DNA of 7,718 nt from an uncultured Solirubrobacteraceae bacterium. GTDB lineage: Bacteria; Actinomycetota; Thermoleophilia; Solirubrobacterales; Solirubrobacteraceae. Location: contig CATPBV010000052.1 of NCBI GenBank assembly GCA_955652345.1, positions 1-7,718 on the forward strand. Direction: 5' to 3'. The translations under genes were made by a program, and so were the position numbers. Of this stretch, positions 1-5,620 are shown piece by piece; positions within the stretch are counted from its first letter, which is position 1, and every line of letters begins with the position of its first letter. The notes under the pieces are model-generated. The model did not search any database. It saw nothing but the letters and a program-made list of their open reading frames with translations, and was not told the DNA's origin.

Positions 1-224
1 GCGAGACCCCGCCGGCCGTCCGCGCCCAGGTGATGACGACGATGTCGAGCCTGGGGCTCATCGCAGCGTCCCTGGGCGCCGCGATCGGCGGGGCATTGCA
101 CAGCATGGATGCCTCGATCCTGGCGTTCCTCGTGGTGAATGTGCTAGCAGCGGTCGCGGCGCTGAGCGGGGCCGCTACGCGTAAACAGCCGCCAGCGCCG
201 GCGCCACCACCTCAGGCGCGGTGA
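1..224 (+). CDS. C-terminal end of a membrane transporter, probably MFS (partial)
   Basis: The frame is open from the window edge (first whole codon at position 3) to a TGA ending at 224, so this is the last 73 or so residues of a longer protein. Visible are a short polar/basic stretch ending VRAQVM, a small-residue-rich helix (LGLIAASLGAAIGGAL), a short loop, a second hydrophobic helix (SILAFLVVNVLAAVAAL), and a proline-rich tail. A basic loop with R-x-x-V-M before a Gly/Ala-rich helix and one final helix is what the end of a 12-helix major facilitator permease usually looks like. Substrate cannot be told. The 3' end overlaps the convergent glycosyltransferase gene by 50 bp; that overlap encodes the proline-rich tail. 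ATG codons at 30 and 42 are probably internal methionines. The MFS call is inference from a short segment. Confidence 0.55.
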   Translation, partial: ETPPAVRAQVMTTMSSLGLIAASLGAAIGGALHSMDASILAFLVVNVLAAVAALSGAATRKQPPAPAPPPQAR

Positions 225-1272
225 TCGCCCGCGCCCGATCGATCGCCCATCGACCTGCGGCAGCATCGCCACGAAGCTGTCTGATCCTGGTGGCGAGCGC
301 CGGCGCATCCCCCGCCGGCGCGAGCCACTCGTCGGCGACGAGCTCCGCCAGGGCGCCGACGCGTGAGGCGGCGACGGGCAGGCCCGCTGCCATCGCCTCA
401 GCGGCCGCAAGCCCGAAGCTCTCGGCGCTGAGTGACGGGGCCACGGCCAGCGACGCCCCAGCTCTCAGCAGACGCAGCTCCTGGTCGCCGACCCAGCCGA
501 CAAACCTGACGTTCCCCCTGTCCAGCTCGTTCAGCCGCGATGCCTCTGGCCCGTCGCCGGCGACGACGAGCGGCACGCCGGCAGTCCGGCAAGCCTCGAT
601 CGCGACGTCTACCCCCTTCTCCGGCGCGAGCCGCGCGCACAGCAGCGCATGACCGTCAGGAGAGGGTGCCGAGTGGGTCGCGAACTCGCGGATCACGGGC
701 GCCAGCACGTGCACCCGGCTCACCGGCGCCCCGAGCTCCTCCAGCCTGGCCACCGCAAACCGGCTCGGAGCGATCAGCGCGTCGGCCGAGCGCACGATGC
801 GGCGCTGCCACAGGGCAAGCGCCGCTCCGTACGAAAGCGCCTCCGGCCAAGACCCGCGGCAGTTGAGCAGGACCCCGGGGATCGTGTTCCGTCCGTGGCA
901 GCGCGTGCACTCCGCGCCGCGGGTGTAGCAGGTGCCGATCGCGCACACGAGGCGGTACTGATGGAGGTGCAGGACCACCCGAGCCCCTGCCGCCCTTGCG
1001 GCGGCGAGTGCGCGCCAGCCCAGCGAAGGGTGCACGTTGTGGGCGTGGACGACGCGCGCGCGGGTGCGGCGGACGGCCCGCGCGACCTCGTCAGGGTCGA
1101 GCCCTCCGCGCAGCAGCCCTGCCGCCGCCTGCCGCCGCCCGATAAGCGCCGAATCGCGGACCAGGAGCTCGGCATCCTCGCCGAGCCGCTCGCGCACGAG
1201 CCACATCAGATCCTCGACCGCTCGCTCCTCGCCCCCGGTGGTCCGGTAGCGGTTGTGCAGGAACAGGATCAC
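175..1272 (-). CDS. GT4-family glycosyltransferase with a Cys cluster
   Basis: A retaining, nucleotide-sugar-dependent glycosyltransferase of family GT4 (GT-B fold), expected to act at the cytoplasmic face of the membrane on a glycan or lipid-linked acceptor. From the chosen start the protein has 365 residues. The N-terminus reads ILFLHNRYRTTGGEE, a glycine-rich acceptor-domain loop. HAHNVHPSLG (76-85) and HLHQYRLVC (102-110) follow, then a cysteine cluster (C110, C115, C122, C125, C138) that recurs in one GT4 subgroup. The C-terminal donor domain has RLAPEKG (214-220), AGDGPE (238-243) and the EX7E motif E284/E292 in ESFGLAAAE. I chose GTG 1272 because it overlaps the preceding stop (GTGA, 1269-1272) and begins exactly at the first Rossmann strand; an ATG at 1356 would add 28 basic, low-complexity residues read from inside the upstream gene. 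Sugar and acceptor are unknown. Confidence 0.9.
   Translation of the reverse strand: MILFLHNRYRTTGGEERAVEDLMWLVRERLGEDAELLVRDSALIGRRQAAAGLLRGGLDPDEVARAVRRTRARVVHAHNVHPSLGWRALAAARAAGARVVLHLHQYRLVCAIGTCYTRGAECTRCHGRNTIPGVLLNCRGSWPEALSYGAALALWQRRIVRSADALIAPSRFAVARLEELGAPVSRVHVLAPVIREFATHSAPSPDGHALLCARLAPEKGVDVAIEACRTAGVPLVVAGDGPEASRLNELDRGNVRFVGWVGDQELRLLRAGASLAVAPSLSAESFGLAAAEAMAAGLPVAASRVGALAELVADEWLAPAGDAPALATRIRQLRGDAAAGRWAIDRARAITAPEVVAPALAAVYA
1269..1272 (-). promoter_or_regulatory. GTGA stop-start overlap coupling the two glycosyltransferases
   Basis: On the minus strand the TGA stop of the upstream glycosyltransferase (1271-1269) and the GTG start of the downstream one (1272-1270) share GTGA. 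No good Shine-Dalgarno sequence lies just before the GTG, which fits re-initiation by the terminating ribosome. This is what decides the start chosen for the downstream gene. Confidence 0.75.
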
Positions 1273-2666
1273 GCGCGCTGGATCGCCGCCGCGCCGCGGG
1301 CACCGGCGACCACCTCTCCGAGCACGGATGCAAGCTCGGCTGAGACGCTCGACCACGAGAACCGCTGACAGACGGCGCCCCTCGCCGCGCGCCCTCGGCG
1401 CACGCGCTCCTCGCGATCGTCGATCACCTCGCGCATCGCGGCCGCGAGTGCGCCCGGATCACTGGGATCGACGAGCCAGCCCGTGCGCCCAGGCTCCACG
1501 ATCAGTGACGGCCCGAGCGAGCGCGGCGCGACCGCGGGCAGGCCGCAGGCCATCCCTTCGACCAGCGCTTGACCGAACTGCTCGTGCGCGGATGCGGTGA
1601 CGATCGCGTCGGAGGCCGAGAAGAACTCCGGCAGCCTCTCGTGAGCGTGCCACCCGGCGAGAAACACCCCTCGTGCGCCGATCCGCGCGATGAGCTCCGC
1701 GGGATGCTCCCCCTCCCACTCGCCGGGGTGTCCACCGACCAGCACGAGCGCTGCGTCCGATCGCAGGCCTTCTCGCGCTTGCATGAAGGCGTCGATCAGG
1801 CGGTCCAGGCGCTTGACCGCGGTAAAGCGGCCGACGTAGAGGAGCACGACCGAGGCGGCGAGCGCGGCGACCTCGGCATCGGTGTAGCCGAGGCTTCCGG
1901 GCTCCCCGCCGGGGACGGCCGCCTGAGGATCTGCCACCAGCACCTGGTGCCAGAAGCGGCCGCGCTCGATCGGCCGGGGAGCGAAGATCTCGGTGGCGAC
2001 GCCGCCCGGCAGGGGGTGCAGTCGGTGCGCCGGCAGCTCGAGCACCGCCGCGGCCCGCTCCAGGCCGGCCGGCGAGACGAGCAGTCGCGCGCAGCGGCTC
2101 GCCCACGCTCGCATCCTCCCGGCCCAACGATCGGCGTGCGCCCATCCGAGCGGCGCTCCCGCTTGGATCCGCTCGAGCATCAGAAGCTCGGTTCCATGCA
2201 GCTGGCCGACCACAGGGACGCCCGGAGCGACGCGTATGGCCGCCTCGTTCAGCGGCGTCAGATGGTGCAGATGGATGATGTCGGCCTCGACTGCGCCCGC
2301 CCGAGCCAGCTCGCGCGACCACGCGCGGACCTGGCGTTCGTAGTCGAGATCGCCGAGCGCCGCGAAGACTCGGTCGGGCGCTCCGGGTCGGTCCTCGAAC
2401 GAGGGATGCATCGGAACGCTGCCGGGCGGCCCCTCATAGCGCGTCGGATTGTTGCTTCGCAGCGCGGCGTCGAATCTGACCGGGCGAACGTTCTCGCTCC
2501 CGTAGAACGCGATCGCGTCCGAGTGGGGCCCAAGGTCTGACCGCGAGCCCGCTATGAGCGTCACCGAGCACCCCTGCTTGCGCAATCCCTGCGAAAGCGC
2601 CCGGGCGGCGTGCGAGGAGCCGCCCCGGGGATAGAACATGATTGCCGAGAGCACGCGGAGCGCCAT
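1269..2666 (-). CDS. GT4-family glycosyltransferase
   Basis: A second GT4 glycosyltransferase, 465 residues, somewhat longer than the usual 370-420. The N-terminal domain begins with a hydrophobic strand and a glycine-rich loop (MFYPRGGSSHAARAL, 10-24). HLHHLTPLNE (132-141) and GQLHGTELL (154-162) follow; the H-G-T/S-E pattern is typical where the donor phosphate meets the acceptor domain. The C-terminal domain has YVGRFTAVKRLDRLI (277-291, R280 and K285 the expected phosphate-binding pair), VGGHPGEWEGE (310-320) and the EX7E motif E362/E370 in EQFGQALVE. Extra length lies near residues 45-110 and 225-265. Start ATG 2664-2666 is the first residue of the Rossmann strand; upstream only a loose AAAGGCGGG about 15 nt away can act as Shine-Dalgarno. 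It precedes and overlaps the other glycosyltransferase by 4 bp, so both probably build one glycan. The exact product is unknown. Confidence 0.9.
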   Translation of the reverse strand: MALRVLSAIMFYPRGGSSHAARALSQGLRKQGCSVTLIAGSRSDLGPHSDAIAFYGSENVRPVRFDAALRSNNPTRYEGPPGSVPMHPSFEDRPGAPDRVFAALGDLDYERQVRAWSRELARAGAVEADIIHLHHLTPLNEAAIRVAPGVPVVGQLHGTELLMLERIQAGAPLGWAHADRWAGRMRAWASRCARLLVSPAGLERAAAVLELPAHRLHPLPGGVATEIFAPRPIERGRFWHQVLVADPQAAVPGGEPGSLGYTDAEVAALAASVVLLYVGRFTAVKRLDRLIDAFMQAREGLRSDAALVLVGGHPGEWEGEHPAELIARIGARGVFLAGWHAHERLPEFFSASDAIVTASAHEQFGQALVEGMACGLPAVAPRSLGPSLIVEPGRTGWLVDPSDPGALAAAMREVIDDREERVRRGRAARGAVCQRFSWSSVSAELASVLGEVVAGARGAAAIQRA

Positions 2667-2714
2667 GCGCCGATTATTCCCGCCTTTGCCCGCTCGACAC
2701 TGCCTGCCCGGGCC

Positions 2715-2755
2715 TGGACGACCCGGATGGCGCTATACGCGACTGAGGTCGTCCA
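2715..2755. repeat. 9-bp perfect inverted repeat around a possible -10 box
   Basis: TGGACGACC (2715-2723) and GGTCGTCCA (2747-2755) are exact reverse complements with 23 nt between them. They lie in the 95-bp gap between the stop of the phosphodiester glycosidase gene and the start of the glycosyltransferase pair. Read on the minus strand, the spacer holds TATAGC (2737-2732), a possible -10 element for the pair, with no convincing -35. It could be an operator with arms about three helical turns apart, or a loose hairpin after the glycosidase stop codon. The repeat is seen directly; its role is inference. Confidence 0.4.
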
Positions 2756-2761
2756 CGTTTC

Positions 2762-3556
2762 TCAGAGCGCTTCGAAGACGATCGCGGTGACGATCGGGCG
2801 GCCGCCGAGGAGGTCGGCGCCATGCTCCTCGCGCGGCCGGTTTCGCAGCCGCCCGGAATGAACGAGCGACGCCGATCCGCCGCCGTCGAGGTTGAGCGCC
2901 TCCGAGGCTCCGAGCTTCACGAGCGCGTCGGCTAGCTCTCCGAGCGTCATTCCCGCGTCCCGTCTTGTGCGGCCGTCGCACGCGACGGCGAGCAGCCGTT
3001 CCCCGGAGATCCCGAGCGCGGCGCGGGGATAGCGTCCGACCGTGATGTCGGAGTCGAACTGGTGCGCCCCCGCCGAAAAGCCTTCGATATCGGCGCCGTC
3101 GATCACACTCGCGCCGTCCGTCACGAGCAGCGGACCGGCTTGCAGGAGGTCGCCTTCCGGGTTCGCCGGGAGCTGATCGCGACGGGCGATCCGCAGCCGC
3201 CCGCCCTCGATCTGGATGCACGCCCTGACGGCGTGCCATGGGCGATCGAACGCAAGCGAGGACCGCTCCTTGCCCCCAATCCGCAGCTCCCCCAGGGGCG
3301 CGTACATCGGCCGCAGGTAGAAGCCGCCCACGACCGCGTGCCGAACGCCGTTGCGACGACACCAGCTCGCGAGGGGCTCCGCCCGCTCGAGGTGCACCAC
3401 CCGCGGGGCGAACACACGCATCTCATAGCTCGCGAGATGCAGGGTAGTCCGAGCTCCATCCGCCAGCGCGATGCGCAGCTTCTCCACGCGGCAGCGGCGC
3501 CTCGGCAGCGCGTCGGTTCGAAGGGCGAGGCGCAGGGCACGCGGCTGCGGGGTCAT
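2762..3556 (-). CDS. Phosphodiester glycosidase (NAGPA-like) family protein, no signal peptide
   Basis: A 264-residue member of the family related to the catalytic domain of the mammalian mannose-6-phosphate uncovering enzyme (NAGPA), which hydrolyses sugar phosphodiesters. Family landmarks appear in order: GGFY (77-80), a central LLQAGPLLVTDG (137-148), RYPRAALGI (175-183) and the hallmark NLDGGGSASLV (222-232), ending with a short GGRPIVTAIVF strand. Start ATG 3556 is supported by GAAGG (3570-3566), 9 nt upstream. An in-frame TGA (3571-3569) bars any longer N-terminus, so the basic, non-hydrophobic N-terminus cannot be a signal peptide, whereas many relatives are exported. The protein is therefore predicted cytoplasmic, perhaps trimming sugar-phosphate intermediates made by the adjacent glycosyltransferases; that role is inference. 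The physiological substrate of bacterial members is generally unclear. It is divergent from the methyltransferase gene, 108 bp away. Confidence 0.85.
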   Translation of the reverse strand: MTPQPRALRLALRTDALPRRRCRVEKLRIALADGARTTLHLASYEMRVFAPRVVHLERAEPLASWCRRNGVRHAVVGGFYLRPMYAPLGELRIGGKERSSLAFDRPWHAVRACIQIEGGRLRIARRDQLPANPEGDLLQAGPLLVTDGASVIDGADIEGFSAGAHQFDSDITVGRYPRAALGISGERLLAVACDGRTRRDAGMTLGELADALVKLGASEALNLDGGGSASLVHSGRLRNRPREEHGADLLGGRPIVTAIVFEAL

Positions 3557-3607
3557 GGGAGCCAGCCTTCAAGCCTCAGTGCGCGCCCCAGCATCCGGTG
3601 CAGTACA

Positions 3608-3635
3608 CCAACCAGGCCGGATCGCTACTGGTTGG
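3608..3635. promoter_or_regulatory. 8-bp inverted repeat in the divergent intergenic region, candidate operator
   Basis: CCAACCAG (3608-3615) and CTGGTTGG (3628-3635) form a perfect inverted repeat with a 12-nt spacer, so the half-site centres are 20 bp apart, about two helical turns. It lies between the divergent glycosidase (start 3556) and methyltransferase (start 3665), where one dimeric regulator could control both. A TTGACT hexamer on the minus strand (3653-3648) just beyond it is a possible -35 for the glycosidase, but no clear -10 follows at normal spacing. The symmetry is seen; operator function is inference. Confidence 0.4.
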
Positions 3636-3664
3636 GCTCGATCGTGCAGTCAAACTGAGCACGA

Positions 3665-4312
3665 ATGACGTCGAGTGTCCTTCGCCCGATGACCCGCGTT
3701 CTCGAGCGCGCGCGGCGGCTGCGGCGCGAGCTCGCTTTTCTGTTGCGGCTCCGAGTGTTGCCGAGGGGAGTCGCGGCCTACCAGTGGCGGGCGCGACGGC
3801 TCGCCTGGCGATTGGGCGACGAGTTCAGCCTCGTGTCAGCCACCGAGCCGGAGAAGCTCGCGGCCCTGTTGAGCTTGGCCGAGGACAAGCATCGCGTGGT
3901 GGAGCTGGGGACCGCGACCGGCTGGACCGCCATTTCGCTGCTCCTGGCGGACGGGCAACGAGTGGTCGTCGGCTACGACATCGTTGAGCGCCCCGAGCTC
4001 CAGATGTACTTGAAGCTGGTGAGCCCCGCGGTCCGGTCTCGACTCGAGCTCGTTTGTGCGCCAGGGGAGGAAGGACCTCGGCGTGACGGCCACGTCGACC
4101 TGTTGTACATCGACAGCTCCCACGAACGGGCGGCCACAATCCGCGAGGTCCAAGCATGGGCGCCAGCACTCGAGGACGGTGCGCTCATCGTGTTCGACGA
4201 CTTCACGCATCCCGAGTACCCGGGGGTACGCGAGTCGGTGCAGCAGCTTGGACTCGACGGCGTCGAGCGCGACGGCTTGTTCGTGCATCGCATGGGCGCT
4301 CACCAAGCCTGA
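3665..4312 (+). CDS. Class I SAM-dependent methyltransferase
   Basis: A 215-residue methyltransferase with a Rossmann fold that transfers a methyl group from S-adenosylmethionine. A basic N-terminal helix (about 7-50, rich in R and L) precedes the core. Motif I is VVELGTATGWTAISLL (78-93). Motif II follows with VVVGYD (100-105), where D105 should contact the SAM ribose. LLYIDSSHERAATIREV is the post-II strand and helix typical of the Methyltransf_24/O-methyltransferase group, and GALIVFDDFTHPEYPGV is the strand-4/5 region with the paired Asp seen in metal-dependent O-methyltransferases. The substrate is unknown; neighbouring glycosyltransferases suggest a sugar or small-molecule hydroxyl or carboxyl. 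An in-frame TGA at 3656-3658 limits the start to ATG 3665 or ATG 3689; neither has a good Shine-Dalgarno sequence. No terminator hairpin is evident after the stop. Confidence 0.85.
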   Translation: MTSSVLRPMTRVLERARRLRRELAFLLRLRVLPRGVAAYQWRARRLAWRLGDEFSLVSATEPEKLAALLSLAEDKHRVVELGTATGWTAISLLLADGQRVVVGYDIVERPELQMYLKLVSPAVRSRLELVCAPGEEGPRRDGHVDLLYIDSSHERAATIREVQAWAPALEDGALIVFDDFTHPEYPGVRESVQQLGLDGVERDGLFVHRMGAHQA

Positions 4313-4324
4313 GCCGCCCGGGAA

Positions 4325-4382
4325 CGTTTGCAGAGGGGCACTAGCTCGGGGCATCGTTTCGTGCCACTAGCCGGGGGGTAAT
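4325..4382 (+). repeat. Imperfect tandem duplication containing the promoter
   Basis: Two adjacent units, 4325-4354 and 4355-4382, both begin CGTTT, share CACTAGC followed by a C/G-rich run, and end in GGGGCAT or GGGGTAAT. The second unit is the better match to a SigB-type promoter. The first keeps GTTTGC but has GGGGCA where the -10 would be, so it may be a decayed or weak copy. The unit begins 13 bp past the methyltransferase stop. Confidence 0.5.
4356..4381 (+). promoter_or_regulatory. Candidate SigB/SigF-type promoter
   Basis: GTTTCG (4356-4361), 14 nt, then GGGTAA (4376-4381). SigB/SigF-family sigma factors recognise about GTTT at -35 and GGGTA at -10 with 12-16 nt between, so sequence and spacing both fit. 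The start site would be near 4388-4390, giving a leader of about 30 nt to the ATG at 4419. As a gene for a sigma factor of this family lies just downstream, this suggests autoregulation. Confidence 0.6.
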
Positions 4383-4418
4383 CCGGTTAAGCACGGCAGC
4401 AGAACGGGAAGTTGACTC

Positions 4419-4727
4419 ATGTTTATTGCTATTGCGCGCTTGATCCGCCTTGTGGCGCTCGCGGTGGCGGGTGTGATCGTCGCCGCGATCCTCCTGCGGT
4501 TGGTCTCGGCAAATCCCGCTAACGCCATCGTCTCGGACCTGCACGACGCCGGACAGGCGCTGGCCGGGCCGTTCAAGAACCTGTTCTCGATCAGGAACGC
4601 GACGACTGCGATGGCGGTCAATTGGGGCATCGCGGCGCTCGTCTACGTGGTCGTGGGCGACTTCCTGGCCCGTGTGATCGCGCGATCGCAGCCCAGGAGG
4701 ATGAGGTCGGTCGGGACGGCCGTGTGA
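4419..4727 (+). CDS. Small two-helix membrane protein of unknown function
   Basis: I do not recognise a named family. The 102-residue protein has a short amphipathic start (MFIAIARLIR), a transmembrane helix at about 11-28, and a polar segment (about 30-66: ANPANAIVSDLHDAGQAL and on). A second hydrophobic helix (about 67-88, ending VVVGDFLARVI) and a basic tail (RSQPRRMRSV) follow. Basic residues at both ends suggest both termini are cytoplasmic. GGGAAG (4406-4411) lies 7 nt before the ATG and is an acceptable Shine-Dalgarno sequence. The gene is about 30 nt downstream of the SigB-type promoter and 97 bp upstream of the sigma gene on the same strand, so it may belong to the stress regulon or share the sigma transcript. 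Codon use is ordinary apart from a slightly A/T-rich first four codons, and the position of both helices supports a real gene. Confidence 0.7.
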   Translation: MFIAIARLIRLVALAVAGVIVAAILLRLVSANPANAIVSDLHDAGQALAGPFKNLFSIRNATTAMAVNWGIAALVYVVVGDFLARVIARSQPRRMRSVGTAV

Positions 4728-4811
4728 CCCGAGCGGAAGTTGTCACTGATCGTTTGCGGCGACCGTGTCAGCGCACAGACATACAACGGAGGCGTACTGC
4801 GAGGATGGGGG

Positions 4812-4817
4812 TATAAC
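4812..4817 (+). promoter_or_regulatory. Possible -10 box for leaderless sigma-factor transcript
   Basis: TATAAC (4812-4817) ends 7 nt before ATG 4825, so transcription would begin at or next to the start codon. No good -35 is found 16-19 bp upstream. The overlapping GGGTAT (4809-4814) also resembles a SigB-type -10, but has no GTTT or G-N-N-T at the right distance. A GGAGG at 4788-4792 has no in-frame start at a useful distance. Confidence 0.35.
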
Positions 4818-4824
4818 GGCCATC

Positions 4825-5595
4825 ATGGATCGCCTGGCGATGCCACGCACTGACTCCACTGAGCTGTTTGCTCGCTGGCAGAAGGAGCGCGATCAACGAG
4901 CACGCGAGGAGCTCGTCGAGCGGTTCCTGCCTCTCGCCCGCAAGCTCGCGCGCCGGTACGCGGGCCCACGGGAGCCTTTCGAGGACCTCATGCAGGTGGC
5001 AAGCCTCGGCCTGGTAAAGGCGATTGACCGCTTCGACACCGAACGTGGCACCGCGTTCTCCTCGTTCGCAGTGCCCACCATCCTCGGCGAGCTCAAGCGC
5101 TACTTCAGGGACCTTGGGTGGTCCGTGCACGTTCCGAGGGGCGCGCAGGAGCAGGCTTTGAAAGTGGAGGAAGCCCAACAGCAGCTGACTTCGAGGACCG
5201 GCCGTCCCCCGAGCGTTCAGGACATCGCCGAGTTCCTCGAGATGAGCATCGACGACGTGGTGGACGCGCTCGAGACCGCGAGCGCCCACCACTCGACGTC
5301 GTTGGATGCTCCACGCGACGACGGCGAGGAGGACTCAGGCTCCCTCGGCGACGCATTCGGCGAGGATGACGAGCGCTTCGAGATGGTCGACGCGAGCCTG
5401 ACGATCTCCGCCGCGGCCCGCGAGCTCTCCTCCCGCGAGCGCCGTGTCCTCGCTCTGCGCTTCGTGCACGACTTGACGCAGACCCAGATCGCCGAGCAGA
5501 TCGGCGTCTCCCAGATGCAGGTCTCCCGGATTTTGCGCCGAGCCTTGTCTCGCCTGCGCGAGCTCACCGTCGACGACGGGTTGCTCGACAGATAG
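4825..5595 (+). CDS. RNA polymerase sigma factor, SigB/SigF/SigG family
   Basis: A group 3 sigma-70 factor that directs RNA polymerase to stress or development promoters (GTTT/GGGTA type). From ATG 4825 it has 256 residues, the usual size. Region 2 covers about 12-95: ELFARWQKERD, then ERFLPLARKLARRYAG, EDLMQVASLGLVKAIDRFD and FSSFAVPTILGELKRYFRD (core-binding and -10-recognition helices). Region 3 includes VHVPRGAQEQAL and PSVQDIAEFLEMSIDDVVDAL. An acidic linker (DDGEEDSGS and on) leads to region 4 with SSRERRVLALRFVHDLTQ and the helix-turn-helix TQIAEQIGVSQMQVSRILRR that reads the -35. A GTG at 4765 would add 20 residues unlike the family; ATG 4840 (MPRTDS) is a reasonable alternative start. 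The anti-sigma gene follows after 25 bp on the same strand, so activity is presumably set by that kinase. Confidence 0.93.
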   Translation: MDRLAMPRTDSTELFARWQKERDQRAREELVERFLPLARKLARRYAGPREPFEDLMQVASLGLVKAIDRFDTERGTAFSSFAVPTILGELKRYFRDLGWSVHVPRGAQEQALKVEEAQQQLTSRTGRPPSVQDIAEFLEMSIDDVVDALETASAHHSTSLDAPRDDGEEDSGSLGDAFGEDDERFEMVDASLTISAAARELSSRERRVLALRFVHDLTQTQIAEQIGVSQMQVSRILRRALSRLRELTVDDGLLDR

Positions 5596-5620
5596 GCCCG
5601 GCGAGGGTCTGGATATTGCC

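Noticed and set aside
649..1368. Plus-strand open frame of 239 codons opposite the first glycosyltransferase
   Set aside because: The translation is low-complexity and polar with no recognisable motif, while the minus strand shows all GT4 motifs.
1569..2540. Long plus-strand open frame of 323 codons opposite the longer glycosyltransferase
   Set aside because: It is the antisense shadow of a clear GT4 gene; the translation is Arg/Ser/Gly-rich with no domain or secondary-structure pattern. Long antisense frames are common at this GC content.
2776..2799. GACGATCG repeated 12 bp apart near the glycosidase 3' end
   Set aside because: It encodes an I-V-T-A-I-V strand in a conserved part of the protein; only 8 bases match exactly, so codon usage explains it.
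4752..4757. GTTTGC as a SigB-type -35 upstream of the sigma gene
   Set aside because: No GGGTA lies 12-16 nt downstream; the nearest GGGTAT (4809) is about 50 nt away.
4765..4824. N-terminal extension of the sigma factor from GTG 4765
   Set aside because: The extra 20 residues do not look like the family N-terminus, there is no Shine-Dalgarno sequence before the GTG, and a promoter-like TATAAC lies inside the extension.
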